64,000 nucleotides of DNA from Lunularia cruciata (taxonomy: Eukaryota > Streptophyta > Marchantiopsida > Lunulariales > Lunulariaceae). Positions within the stretch are counted from its first letter, which is position 1; each line of letters opens with the position of its first letter. The stretch covers positions 7,259,001 to 7,323,000 of the forward strand of contig OX419758.1 in NCBI GenBank assembly GCA_948567375.1. The letters are read 5' to 3'. The notes under the pieces are model-generated. The model was not told the DNA's origin. It saw only the letters and a program-made list of their open reading frames with translations, and searched no databases. Shown here piece after piece: positions 41,281 through 50,898 of the stretch. The translations under genes were made by a program, and so were the position numbers.

Positions 41281-42321
41281 TGGATAGTTACCTCTTGTCA
41301 CAAAATCCACAATCTCCTTGTACTCCATTGGAACCTCTTGAGTGACTGAGATTGTCATGAACGCCTCATCTGCAAAGGAATCATCCATTGACTCATCTCC
41401 ATCATGATCATATGCTCTAGATAACAAATCAGCATTTGCATGTTTTGTTTTTGGCCTATTCTCAATTGTGTAGTCATACTCAGACAAGAGTATCATCCTC
41501 CTTGCTAGTCTCTCTTCAACATTAGGCTTGTTGAAGATGTACTTCAAACCCTTTTGATCCCTGACAATGATGGCTTTCCCTCCAATCAAGTAGTGTCTAA
41601 ACTTTTTAAGACCAAAGATCACTGCCAACCCTTCTCTCTTTGTGACAAAGTAGTTTTTTTGCTGAAACCATCTGCCTACTAGCATAAGCTATTGGATGAT
41701 CATGCCCATCTTGGTCTAATTGACTAAGATTGCATCCTATGGCTACCTTAGAAGCATCAATGTAGAGGATGAAAGGCTTACTCCAATCAGGTTTAGCAAG
41801 AATTGGAGCTACAACAAGGGATTGCTTGAGCTCCTCAAAAGCGTTGAGAGCCTCCTTGTCCTCCAAAATCACCATATAATCTACACCCTTCTTCATGTAG
41901 ATGGTCAATGCATAAGCCTTGTTGGAAAATGAGAAGACGAACCGTCTATAGTACCCAACCATCCCCAAGAATTGGGGTAACTTTGTCAAGCTTGAAGGGA
42001 ATGGAAGGTTTGAGATTTTCCTCACCTTCTCAAGATCAACTGCTATTCTATCCTTGGAGATGATGTGCTCCAAAAGTAGACCTTCTTCACATAAAAAAAT
42101 GCACTTCTTTGGGTTGAGTGATGCATTTGCCTCATCCAAGCATTGCAAGACCTTGATCAGGTACTCAAAGTGCTCCTCCTTGCTCCCATAGACACAACAA
42201 TCATCAATGAAGTCTCTCACAAATGTCCCAATGAAAGGTTCAAATACCTTGTTCATGAACCGTTGGAATGTGGCTGGAGCATTACAAAGCCCAAAAGGCA
42301 TGACCTTGAAAGCGTAAGTTA
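41278..42321 (-). pseudogene. Reverse transcriptase and RNase H of H1
   Basis: Frame 42301-41606: MPFGLCNAPATFQRFMNKVF, the catalytic RDFIDDCCVYG, LNPKKCIFLCEEGLLLEHII, LPQFLGMVGYYRRFV and the start of RNase H (FILYIDASKVAIGCNLSQ). Frame 41685-41278 continues with VIFGLKKFRHYLIGG, IVRDQKGLKYIF and HANADLLSRAY. One frameshift joins them near 41620. The two catalytic Asp residues are intact here but not in H2. The N-terminal third of reverse transcriptase is lost to H2. Confidence 0.85.
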
Positions 42322-43013
42322 TGTAACACCCATATGTGCATGTGTGTGGTATTGTGATATTTAACTTGGTATTACAAGTACTTAAGAGATATTATTTATA
42401 TAGAGATAAAGGATGGTTCTATATTAGTCATGGTTAGCTAAAGTTAGTCATAGCTAAGATAGAGGGGACCTTACTTTATAGAAAGTAGAAAAGATGAGCA
42501 CCACTATTTTGGATTTTAGTGTGTTGACTTGGTATTATTCCTAGGTGTTTGGCTTTGAGGAAAGAGTTGAGAACTCTTGGGCCCGCAAGCCTTTTTGTTT
42601 TGGATTCTTCTTTAGTCCAAGGATAGCCCATGTGAAGGAATCCTTGACTTAGTGGTTGGGTCAAGATAAGACCACATGCTTAGGGAAATATGCCCATGTG
42701 AATGGATATTCCTTTCTACTTTTTGAATTTACTTGACTTTTAGTCTAGTAACTTGAGTTACTACGATAATTAGTAACTTTGGTACGTAACTATTTCACAA
42801 GTATATAAACAAGGGGTGAGGAGGTACTCATCATCCTTTCATTTGCAACTATCTCTCTCTCATTGAGTTCTCTAGTGAGCAATGTCTTGAGTCTTGGAGT
42901 GTTAGCCTTGGAGGAGTATGATGGAGTTGGGGTTCCTTGCCTTCTAAGTCCATGATGCGCTACCATAATAGCCATCAGAGGTTCATCTTGAGTGAGAGAC
43001 AAGCCGGCTCATA
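42322..43013 (+). repeat. 5' LTR of H2
   Basis: 692 bases, TGTAACACCC to CCGGCTCATA (CA end changed to TA). TATATAAA at 42802-42809. Confidence 0.92.
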
Positions 43014-43017
43014 TTTT

Positions 43018-43034
43018 TGGTTCCGTTGCCGGGA
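43018..43034 (+). other. Primer binding site of H2
   Basis: TGGTTCCGTTGCCGGGA. Resembles the TGGCGCCGTTGCC type used by plant non-chromoviral gypsy elements, which I recall as tRNA-Asp. Different from the initiator-Met site of A, B and C, fitting a separate lineage. Confidence 0.6.
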
Positions 43035-43054
43035 CCTCTCTAGAAGGCAAGATA

Positions 43055-43225
43055 ATGTTCCGCGTTCAATTCTACATTAGGCAGAAGGAGGCTATGAGAG
43101 CTCACTTGGAGAGAACATTAGGAGAGGAGAGGGCGGAACTTATGTTAGAGAACCAAGATCCATTTGTTTACCCTGTAGTTCATTATGATGTCTTTGAGGT
43201 GATTTTGTACATCTTGTTTACATGA
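43055..43225 (+). CDS. Small upstream ORF a of H2 (microprotein)
   Basis: 56 codons from ATG 43055, 20 bases after the primer site. RVQFYIRQKEAMRAHLERTL forms a charged helix, then GEERAELMLE, DPFVYPVVHYD and the tail VILYILFT, stop. It aligns over its whole length with the microproteins of A, C and G: helix, Gly-Glu, Pro-x-Val-x-Pro-Val-x-Tyr, Tyr-Ile-Leu end. A longer upstream start (42992) lies inside the LTR; I prefer 43055 because it begins where homology begins. The frame is intact. Function unknown. Confidence 0.75.
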   Translation: MFRVQFYIRQKEAMRAHLERTLGEERAELMLENQDPFVYPVVHYDVFEVILYILFT

Positions 43226-43874
43226 GAGGAATTGGAGAGATTGTGTGAAGTGGATTGCAGATTTTGGGGATTAAGGTGATTTTGGGCAAAATCTCAAGTT
43301 TGAGATCTGGACTTGAGATTTCTACACATGATAGCTTGGGTTATCTTTCAGTTAGCACACTTGAAATTATTATGAGACCTACTATGCACACTAAGCTAGA
43401 ATTTTTGAAAGTTGATAGGGTAAAGTGCTCCAGCAACTACATGCTCTCTGGAAAATTATACAAAGTCTGCCATTTCTTCAATTTTCAATGAATTGTCCTA
43501 AAAATTTCCAAGAACATTCAGTGCATTGTATTCTACCTGCTGCCACAATAAAATGATTGAGAGATAGTTTTTGCACAGGGCGTTATGAGTTTTTGAAGTA
43601 AGGGGGGTGGTTTTCAGACCAAATCTGAAAATTGTGTGCTGAATAGAAAGGTGTCTAGGCCAAATGGCTCAATGAAAAGATCTGAAATTTTGCAAGGAGA
43701 GATATCCTAGAGTTGTGATCAAGTGTGCAAAGTTTCAGAGGATTGTGACGTACTGGTTGGGCGATTTGAGTGACATTGTGAGGAAGGGTCAATTCTGCAG
43801 ATTGGAGATCTCATGCATGAGGAGTTTGAGATCAACAAAAAGCATGTTTGAGTGTTTAGATTCATCTTGGGAAC
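43226..43874 (+). other. H2 leader segment without clear coding
   Basis: Between small ORF a and the zinc-knuckle ORF. Short frames only. It may once have been coding, since frames near 43715-43930 (TYWLGDLSDIVRKGQF, then CLDSSWEHGMSSRVEI) look protein-like and lead into the next ORF. Confidence 0.35.
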
Positions 43875-44222
43875 ATGGAATGTCATCAAGAGTGGAAATT
43901 GAGATTATGCAAGGTTCCTCAAGGGTTTGAGGTGATTGTAGGGGTGGATTTGAGGAAAAGAGAGTTTAAAATAGAATGTGAAGAGAGTGTTAAGAGGATC
44001 CAAAAACCTACACCACTTGGAGGAAAGAGTGAGTCTAAGTACTTTCTGTGTGGAGAGAAGGGACATAAGGCAATTTCATGTCCATTGACCTTTGAGAGCA
44101 AGATATTGAGAGAAAGGAGAGGCTTACTTGACTTGGGTTTGCATGTTGGACCTTCTTCACCAAGATTAGGAGGGAGAAGATCTAAGACCAAGGAGTTGTG
44201 TGAGGTTTGTGGAGTGGAGTAA
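43875..44222 (+). CDS. Zinc-knuckle-like ORF between the small ORFs of H2
   Basis: 115 codons, open. LCKVPQGFEVIVGVDLRKR, EFKIECEESVKRI, then KYFLCGEKGHKAISCP, a CCHC-type knuckle lacking its first Cys, and a basic tail with two more Cys (ELCEVCGVE). A chain of GFEVIVG-like strand, short linker and CCHC is known from nucleic-acid-binding ORF1 proteins of plant LINEs, but the match is too short to claim that. gag of H2 has its own separate knuckle, so this is an extra putative RNA-binding protein. It may be native to H2 or a remnant of another element inserted in the leader. Confidence 0.45.
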   Translation: MECHQEWKLRLCKVPQGFEVIVGVDLRKREFKIECEESVKRIQKPTPLGGKSESKYFLCGEKGHKAISCPLTFESKILRERRGLLDLGLHVGPSSPRLGGRRSKTKELCEVCGVE

Positions 44223-44319
44223 AAGCACTTTTGGAGACTTTGGTGAAGGATCTTGGAGAGAGTCTTAGTACAGCTACAGAAATACTACCACCTTCATCAA
44301 CTAGTTCTCAAGATTAGTG

Positions 44320-44484
44320 ATGGAGATAATCTTTCAACTTATGGATAAACTATCCATGAGAGTTAGATTAATATGCACTCTAGGATTTGATGTTACTATA
44401 GAAATCTTGGAGCAACCTGAACCTTTTGTGTTCCCTAGAGTGGATTATTCTCAAATGGTGTTAGTCATGTATATACTCTATTAG
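44320..44484 (+). CDS. Small upstream ORF b of H2 (microprotein paralogue)
   Basis: 54 codons, MEIIFQLMDKLSMRVRLICT, then LGFDVTIEILEQPEP, FVFPRVDYSQM, and the tail VLVMYILY, stop. It lines up with ORF a and with A, C and G across helix, Gly-Phe/Glu turn, P-F-V-F-P-x-V-x-Y and Tyr-Ile-Leu end. It ends 71 bases before gag. The pair a and b thus flanks about 1.1 kb of leader, in contrast to A, where the pair is back to back. Confidence 0.7.
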   Translation: MEIIFQLMDKLSMRVRLICTLGFDVTIEILEQPEPFVFPRVDYSQMVLVMYILY

Positions 44485-44555
44485 TAATAAAGTGAGAGAA
44501 AATAAAAGAAAAGAAAATAAAAATTTAAGAGAAAGAAAGATAGTGAGAGGTTAAG

Positions 44556-45803
44556 ATGGAGAAACTTCCGGTTTTCTTTGGCAAGGATGGAGAAGATGTT
44601 GAGGCCTTTGTGAGAGACTTCAAGAGAGCTTGCATAGGAAACAATGAGAGAAGGAAAAATGAGTGGGCCTCATTATTACCAGATTTCTTTGAGGATGTAG
44701 CACTTACATGGTATGAGTCAGAATACCAAAAGATAGAGAGGAGAGATGGGGAAGAGGAGTCTTGGGAGACTTTGACTTTAGCACTCATTGAGAACTTTCT
44801 TCCTGATCAAAGTTATGAGAGATTGATGAGTGAGGTTACATTTCTCAAGCAAGGAGATGGAGAGAAAGTGAGAGTCTATGTGGAAAGAGTGGAAAAGTTG
44901 GAGTCTAGATTTCGCATAGTGTTGAGGAAGGGTGGGGATGATGTGGAGACTACAATGATTGGCAGAGGGGCCATGCTCACCAAGAATTTTGTGGGAGGGT
45001 TGAGACCACAAATTAGAAGCAAGGTGAGATATGAGAAACCTTCTTCCAAGGTTGAAGCTACCAAAATTGCAATTCGTATGGAGGAGAGTTTGGAAGGGGA
45101 TGAGAGTGATTTGGTGGTGAAGGAGGTTGTGCATCCTCCTCAAGGCTACAAGAATGGTGGAAATTCTGATACTTTGGTGACAAGGGTTGCACCACAAGTA
45201 GTAGTTGCTCCAGTTCTTGCACCTCCACCAAAAGATCCACTCCAAACCATCACAGAACAACTTGCGGATCTCAAGATCAATGAGGTGCAACTATGGGAGA
45301 AGAGAGAGGTGGATCAGAATGTAGGGAGAGGGCCTAGGAGTTATAGAAACTATCCATATAGAAGAGGCCAACCAGCCAACAATTTCAATGATAGAAATTG
45401 TTTTGGTTGTGGAGGAAGAGGCCATATCCAAAGGAATTGCCCAAATTCCACTTACCATGGAGGAAGGGGTTATGAGGGAGCCAATAGAGGGAAAGAGGGA
45501 GGTAGTGAAACCCAAGTGGCTCCTAATCCCAACAAAGGTAAGGGGATAGCATCCATAGATGTGGTTGAGAGCAAGTATGAGAAGGGAGAGTGCTCAAACT
45601 CCAAGGGTCTTAATTTGGAGCTTTTGGCACAAGAGAAGAAGAGAGCTCGTTTTGCAGAGGATGTTCACTCTTCTCAAGGATTTACTTCAAGCAAGGATAC
45701 TTCTATGTCTACTAGGAGCACTCGCATCTCAACACCATCAACAACAAAGACTCCAAGGAAGAAGTTGGGGATGGAGGACTTCTTGATCTCAAAGCAACAA
45801 TAG
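44556..45803 (+). CDS. gag: gag of H2
   Basis: 415 codons, intact. The N-terminal half is a retrotransposon Gag core: FFGKDGEDVEAFVRDFKRAC, LLPDFFEDVALTWYESEY, LIENFLPDQSYERLMSEV, then VRVYVERVEKLESRF. A second helical part ends with LAQE-type helices. The CCHC knuckle CFGCGGRGHIQRNC is at residues about 282-295 after an Arg/Asn-rich stretch. The C-terminus is Ser/Thr-rich and ends EDFLISKQQ. Gag binds the RNA genome and builds the particle. Start at 44556 is the first Met before the conserved core. It is the only full-length gag in the window. Protease follows in the same frame after one stop. Confidence 0.88.
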   Translation: MEKLPVFFGKDGEDVEAFVRDFKRACIGNNERRKNEWASLLPDFFEDVALTWYESEYQKIERRDGEEESWETLTLALIENFLPDQSYERLMSEVTFLKQGDGEKVRVYVERVEKLESRFRIVLRKGGDDVETTMIGRGAMLTKNFVGGLRPQIRSKVRYEKPSSKVEATKIAIRMEESLEGDESDLVVKEVVHPPQGYKNGGNSDTLVTRVAPQVVVAPVLAPPPKDPLQTITEQLADLKINEVQLWEKREVDQNVGRGPRSYRNYPYRRGQPANNFNDRNCFGCGGRGHIQRNCPNSTYHGGRGYEGANRGKEGGSETQVAPNPNKGKGIASIDVVESKYEKGECSNSKGLNLELLAQEKKRARFAEDVHSSQGFTSSKDTSMSTRSTRISTPSTTKTPRKKLGMEDFLISKQQ

Positions 45804-45812
45804 AACTACAAT

Positions 45813-46115
45813 ATGTTGGAGGATGTTGGTAGTCACAAGGCTAACATCACAGTGGGCCAATTAATTGCTTTGAACCCTACCTTGAGAAAGGAGCTTAGAG
45901 GTGGTTTGAGTTCTACAAGGAGCAAGAGGAAGAAGAAGACAAAAGTTCCGGTATCAATGGGGGTGGTGGATGCCAAACCAGCACCATGGGAGGCTTGTGA
46001 AAATGCCTCCAAGATTCATGTGAGAGTGAACGGTCACAACATCAAGGATGCATTGGTTGATGGAGGATCAGAAGTGAATGCCATGTTAGAAAGGTTGATG
46101 AAGAAGTTGGGTATG
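45813..46115 (+). pseudogene. Protease of H2, first half
   Basis: Contains VRVNGHNIKDALVDGGSEVN: the retropepsin motif reads DGGS in place of DTGS or DSGA. The frame runs into MLERLMKKLGM and is cut by the solo LTR. It resumes at 46874. Confidence 0.8.
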
Positions 46116-46868
46116 TGTAATACCAAGGGTTAGCCATATGATCTAGATGTGAAATTCGGTTTGGTAACATCTAGAATGATGTTATACACGATGGTCAAAA
46201 TAGATCAGATAGAAGTATCACCAAAAGAGTACTTCTACCAATAGGGCAGAAACCAAAATAGACTTGAGAACCTTAGAACCAATAGCTAGACATATGATTT
46301 AAAGGTGAGAATTGGTTTGGTAACATCTGGAAGGATGTTACACATGATGGACTAAACAGATCAGAAAGAGGTATCACCAAAAGGGGACTTCTACTAATAG
46401 AGTAGGAACCGAAATATGCCTGAAATCTTTGAAGGCAATTTTGGAGGCCTAAACGGATGAATTAGGCCTTGAAATTATGTACTCCCCCCCCAACAGAGGA
46501 AAGGCTGGCTTTCCCTCCTCCCTGGTTTGTCTCGTCGAGAGCTTTCCAATGGTACCTTACTCATGTGATTTTGAGATTCCTACAGGAAGATTCCCTAAAA
46601 GATTCCCTCCGGTCAAAGCTCGTTTGACCAACCAGATAGGACCTAGACCAGATAGGACCTAGACCAGACAGGTCACCCATCCAAGTAAGTAATCCAAGGG
46701 TGGAGCTTACTGACATGTCACCTATCTGTGTCCATAATCCTATGGTGGAGCTTCCTTGGAGGAGATCCTCTTTGTTTATATAATAAAGAGAATGTGCTTC
46801 CTTGGGGCATCGAATGTTTGAGTGTGCAATCTATGTTTTCTTTCTTCTCTTGTCCTCTATGTATTACA
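46116..46868 (+). repeat. A-type solo LTR in H2 with internal duplication
   Basis: 753 bases, TGTAATACC to GTATTACA, flanked by exact 5-bp copies GTATG (46111-46115, 46869-46873). It is longer than the 584-587 bases of the A LTRs because its first about 170 bases occur twice (GGTTTGGTAACATCT at 46158 and near 46314). The two halves differ by many substitutions, so the duplication is older than the insertion or involved a second LTR. A short repeat GATAGGACCTAGACCA is doubled at 46636. Confidence 0.92.
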
Positions 46869-47335
46869 GTATGATACCCTCAAGACCTTCAACATTTGTG
46901 GTGAGCATGGCAAACAAGCAACAAGTTCGACCAGTAGGGGTGATGGATAAAGTGGTTGTTTCAGTTATGGGAGTTCAAAATCTCATGACTTTCCAAGTCT
47001 TGAAGGATTCAAGCTATGACTTACTTCTTGGGAGGCCATGGTTAAGAGCAGCACGCACAACTGATCAATGGCACAAAGGGTACTTGAGGATTGGGCCATC
47101 AAACCATAGAGTCACAGTTCTTGTGACTAACACCACCAACACTTCACATTTAGATACATCATCTTCTGATTATTGGGAATCAGAGTCTGAAAAAGAAGCT
47201 TTAGGTGTGAACACAAGCATTGAAGAAGAGAATTCCATGGAGGAGGATGAATTTGAATTTGATTCAAATATGTATCCTTTGTGTGCTATGGATTTTGCAC
47301 CTAAGCTAGAGGTTTTGAAGGACCCAGATAAATAA
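46869..47335 (+). pseudogene. Protease of H2, second half, and linker
   Basis: Frame in 46802-47335 after the LTR: IPSRPSTFVVSMANKQQV, VVVSVMGVQNLMTFQVL and the conserved SYDLLLGRPWLRAARTT. An acidic linker follows (ESESEKEALG, EEENSMEEDEFEFD) and ends at TAA 47333-47335. Typical of gypsy protease C-terminus. Only the inserted solo LTR and the stop break it. Confidence 0.75.
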
Positions 47336-48308
47336 CCATTTACACTTGAGGAGGTAGAGAGAAGGTGAGCTACCCTCAAGTATGGTCCAAATGTTACCAA
47401 GGAGGAGAAGGTGAGATTTGAGGAGATTTTTTGCAAGTTCATCCATCTGTTTGCTTTCAATTACAAGGATTTGAAGGAAGTCACATTGGAGGAGCACAAG
47501 ATAGAGGTGGAATCACATGCAAGACCAATCCACCAAAAGCAATATTGCATTAGCCCACCAATATCTTTGGTTGTGAAGGAGGAGATTGATAAGCTCAAGG
47601 AGGAAAGATTTATCTTTGAGGTGGAGAATTCAGAATGGGTGTCTCCAATTGTCATTGTGAAGAAAAAGAATGGCAAGCTTCAGGTATGTGTGAATTACAA
47701 TAAGCTCAATGATTTTGCCAAGGACTACTACTCATTGCCATTCATTGATGAGATCTTGGAGGAGGTTGTAGGTCATGAGAGGTACAGTTTTGGAGATGGT
47801 TATAGTGGAGATAATGAAATCAAGATTGCACAAGAGCATTAGCATTAAAAAAAAGAATTTGAAATGAAAAACCACCACATTCACCACACCTTGGGGAACT
47901 AACACTTTCAAGGTCATGCCTTTCAGGCTTTGCCATTGCAAAGCCACATTCCAATAGTTCATGAACAAGGTATTTGAACCTTTCATTAAGAAATTTGTGA
48001 GAGACTTCATTGATCATTTTTGTGTCTATGGGAGCAAGGAGGAACACTTTGAGCACCTAATCAAGGTCTTGCAATGCTAAGATGAGGCAAATTTATCACT
48101 CAACCCAAAGAAGTGCATTTTTGGATGTGAAGAAGGTCTACTTTTGGAGCACATCATCTCCAAGGATGGAATAGCAGTTGATCTTGAGAAGGTGAGGAAA
48201 ATGTCAGACCTTCTATCCCCTTCAAGCTTGACAAAGTTATGCCAATTCTTGGGGATGGCTGGGTACTATAGGAGGTTCATCTTCTCATTTCACAACAAGG
48301 CTTAAGAA
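47336..48308 (+). pseudogene. Reverse transcriptase of H2 (broken)
   Basis: Frame 47411-47842: EEIFCKFIHLFAFNYKDL, HKIEVESHARPIHQKQ, WVSPIVIVKKKNGKLQVCVN and YYSLPFIDEIL. After a stop and frame changes: FMNKVFEPFIKKFVRDF, then IDHFCVYG where the second catalytic Asp is His (48015-48017), LNPKKCIFGCEEGLLLEHI, and LCQFLGMAGYYRRF. The His substitution alone would abolish polymerase activity. Confidence 0.85.
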
Positions 48309-49043
48309 TTGAACATCTACATGAAGAAGGGTGTAGATTACATGGTGATTTTGGAAGACAAGGAGGCTCTTAAAGCTTTTGAGGAGCTCAAGCAATCCCT
48401 TGTTGTAGCTCCTATTCTAGCTAAACCTGATTGGAGTAACCCTTTCATCCTCTTCATTGATGCTTCTAATGCAGCTATAGGATGCACTCTTAGTCAATTA
48501 GACCACGATGCGCATGATCATCCAATAGCTTATGCTAGTAGGCAGATGGTTTCAGCAGAGAAGAACTACTCTGTCATGGAGAGAGAAAGGTTGGCAGTGA
48601 TCTTTGGTCTCAAGAAGTTTAGACACTACTTGATTGGAGGGAAAGCCATCATTGTCACAGATCACAAGGCTTTGAAGTACATCTTCAACAAGCCTAATGT
48701 TGAAGGGAGACTAGCAAGGTGGATGATATTCTTGTCTGAGTATGACTACATCATTGAGGATAGGCCAGGAAAGAAACATGCAAATGCTGGTTTGTTATCT
48801 AGGGCTTATGATCATGATGGAGATGAGCCAGTGGATGATTCCTTCCCGGATGAGGACCTTATGACAATCTCAATCACTCAAGAGGTTCCAATTGAGTACA
48901 AGGAGATTGTGGATTTTTTGACAAGAGGTAACTATCCAAAAGGGATGCATGCTAGGGAGAGGAAGGCCCTTGCAGCAAGATCTAGACCATACACAATGGT
49001 GGAGGATATTCTTTTTCACCAAGGAGCAGATGGTCTACTTTGA
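48309..49043 (+). CDS. pol: RNase H of H2
   Basis: 244 codons, open. The connection KAFEELKQSLVVAPILAKPD leads to RNase H: FILFIDASNAAIGCTLSQ (first Asp), YSVMERERLAVIFGLKKFRH (Glu region), IVTDHKALKYIF (Asp in TDH) and HANAGLLSRAY, where the usual final Asp (N-A-D-x-L-S-R) is Gly. It degrades the RNA strand during reverse transcription in the family. The last 80 residues lead to the integrase zinc domain. Confidence 0.85.
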   Translation: MNIYMKKGVDYMVILEDKEALKAFEELKQSLVVAPILAKPDWSNPFILFIDASNAAIGCTLSQLDHDAHDHPIAYASRQMVSAEKNYSVMERERLAVIFGLKKFRHYLIGGKAIIVTDHKALKYIFNKPNVEGRLARWMIFLSEYDYIIEDRPGKKHANAGLLSRAYDHDGDEPVDDSFPDEDLMTISITQEVPIEYKEIVDFLTRGNYPKGMHARERKALAARSRPYTMVEDILFHQGADGLL

Positions 49044-50170
49044 AGAGCAGTGGGTAAGGAAGAGTCTATCTTACTTATAAAGGAGTTTCATGAAAGTTTA
49101 GTGTGTGGAGGACACTTTGCAAGAAAGTTGACTGCTTTCAAGATTCTAGATTTAGGTTACCATTGGAGAGGGATTTTCAAGGATTGTCTTGATTCTTGCA
49201 AAACTTGTCATGTTTATCAAGCTTTTGCTAGAAATTCTACATCCACTCCACCACTAATATCAATTCCATTGCTATGACCTTTTGAGAAGTGGGGAATAGA
49301 TTTTGTAGGTCCTCTCAAAAGAACCCCAAGGAATAATTGGTATATTGTGGTAGTTACTAATTATCTTACTAAGTGGGTTGAGGCTAGACAATTGAGGGAC
49401 AAGAATGAAGATGAAGTTAGTAGATTTCTTTATGAATGCATTATCACTAGGTTTGGATGCCCTTTGGAGTTGGTTTTTGATAGAGGAGGAGAGTTTACAA
49501 GAAGCATTACTAAAGCCATGCTACAACATTTCTCTATCACACATAGAGTAACTACATGTTCTAAGCCAAATTCCAATGGCTTGGCTGAGAGAACCAATCA
49601 GACTTTGTGCATGATGTTGGCCAAAGATGCAGAAAGGAAGGGTGCTAAATATCATTGGGACAAGAGGATTCACACAGTTTTGTGGGTGTATAGGACAACC
49701 ATGAAGACTTTCATTGGATATTCTCCATTTCAATTGGTATATGGTATTGAGTCTACCTTACCTATTCATTTTGATCTTCCTACCTTCCAAAGCATTCATA
49801 GGAGATTGAAGAAAGCACAAGTAGGTGATGCATAGAAGTCAAGGAAGGATCACTTGATGGAGTTGGAAGAGGCAAGAGCAATTGCTATGGTTTGAGTGTA
49901 GCAACCCCAAAGGAAAAAAAGGAGAGTTATGCCAAGAGGCAAGGCAAGAAGAAGGTGGAGCCTTTCAAAAAAGGTGATTGGATAATATTGTTTGATTCCA
50001 TTTAGTTCAAGAGAGTGCAAAAGAAGTTTTTGCCTAAGTACTTTGGACCTTTCATAGTGGAGAAGGTGTGGGGAAATTACACCTCTGATCTCAAGGAGTT
50101 GGGAGGAAGACACTTTGATAGGATTAACCATGATAAGTTAAAAATGTATCATATAAGGTAGAGAGATCTT
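49044..50170 (+). pseudogene. Integrase of H2 (nearly intact, no chromodomain)
   Basis: Zinc domain FHESLVCGGHFARKL and CLDSCKTCHVYQ (49050-49277), one stop near 49277, then the core 49278-49835: EKWGIDFVGPLKR (Asp), LVFDRGGEFTRS (Asp), NSNGLAERTNQTL (Glu), VYRTTMKTFIGYSPFQ. The last 110 residues are frameshifted: FKRVQKKFLPKYFGPFIVEK is a GPY/F-like module, then DRINHDKLKMYH. No chromodomain follows, unlike A, B and C. This domain set, the primer site and gag type place H outside the chromoviruses. Confidence 0.85.
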
Positions 50171-50208
50171 CATTTTGAGGTCAAAGTGAAAACTTAGTCC
50201 AAGGGTAA

Positions 50209-50898
50209 TGTAACACCCATTTATGCATGTGTGTGGTATTATAATATTTAGCTTAGTATAACAAGTACTTGAGAGATATTATTTATATAGATAAATGATG
50301 GTTCTACATTAGTCATGATTAGCTAAAGTTAGTCATAGCTAAGATAGAAGGGACCTTACTTTAGAGGAAGTGGAAAAGATAAGCACCACTATTTTGGATT
50401 CTAGTGTATTGACTTGGTATTATTCCTAGGTGTTTGTCTTCAAGGAAAGAGTTGAGAACTCTTGAGCCCGCAAGCCTTTTTGTTTTGGATTCTTCTTTAG
50501 TCCAAGGATAGCCCATGTGAAGGAATCCTTGACTTAGTTATTGAGTCAAGATAAGATCACATGCTTAGTAGAATATGCATATGTGGATGGATATTCCTTT
50601 ATACTTTTTGACTTTATTTGACTTTTAGTCTAATAACTTGAGTTACTTTGATAAATAGTAACTTTAGTGCGTAACTATTTCACAAGTATATAAACAAGGG
50701 ATTAGGAGATACTCATCATCCTTTCATTTGCAACTATCTCTCTCTCATTGAGTTATCTAGTGGGTAATGTCTTGAGTCTTGGAGTGTTAGCCTTAGAGGA
50801 GTATGATGGAGTTGGTGTTCATTGTCTTCTTAATCCATGGTGCACTACCATAATAGCCATCATAAGTTCATCTTGAGTGAGAGGCAGGCTAGCTCACA
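50209..50898 (+). repeat. 3' LTR of H2
   Basis: 690 bases, TGTAACACCC to AGCTCACA. A short purine run (AAGGGTAA) precedes it. Confidence 0.92.

Larger units (their letters stand above)
38573..42321 (-). mobile_element. Gypsy H1 (non-chromoviral), 3' half, interrupted by a solo LTR
   Basis: Minus strand: 3' LTR 38573-39264, integrase C-terminal part 39265-39964, solo LTR 39965-40701, then integrase, RNase H and reverse transcriptase 40702-42321. It is cut in the middle of reverse transcriptase at 42321 by the 5' LTR of H2. Its protease, gag and 5' LTR are not found. Coding sequence is close to H2. Confidence 0.9.
42322..50898 (+). mobile_element. Gypsy H2 (non-chromoviral), interrupted by an A-type solo LTR
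   Basis: LTRs 42322-43013 and 50209-50898, with an internal region of small ORF a, a zinc-knuckle ORF, small ORF b, gag, protease, reverse transcriptase, RNase H and integrase, and no chromodomain. Without the solo LTR it is about 7.8 kb. The left flank is AGTTA (in H1 reverse transcriptase) and the right flank is GATCA (in repeat I), so the ends do not match. The two LTRs also look only about 90% alike by eye over the first 180 bases. The right side is probably from a different insertion. Confidence 0.9.

Noticed and set aside
44778-45290. 170-codon minus-strand open frame
   Set aside because: Antisense to the intact gag of H2; codon pattern and homology belong to the plus strand.
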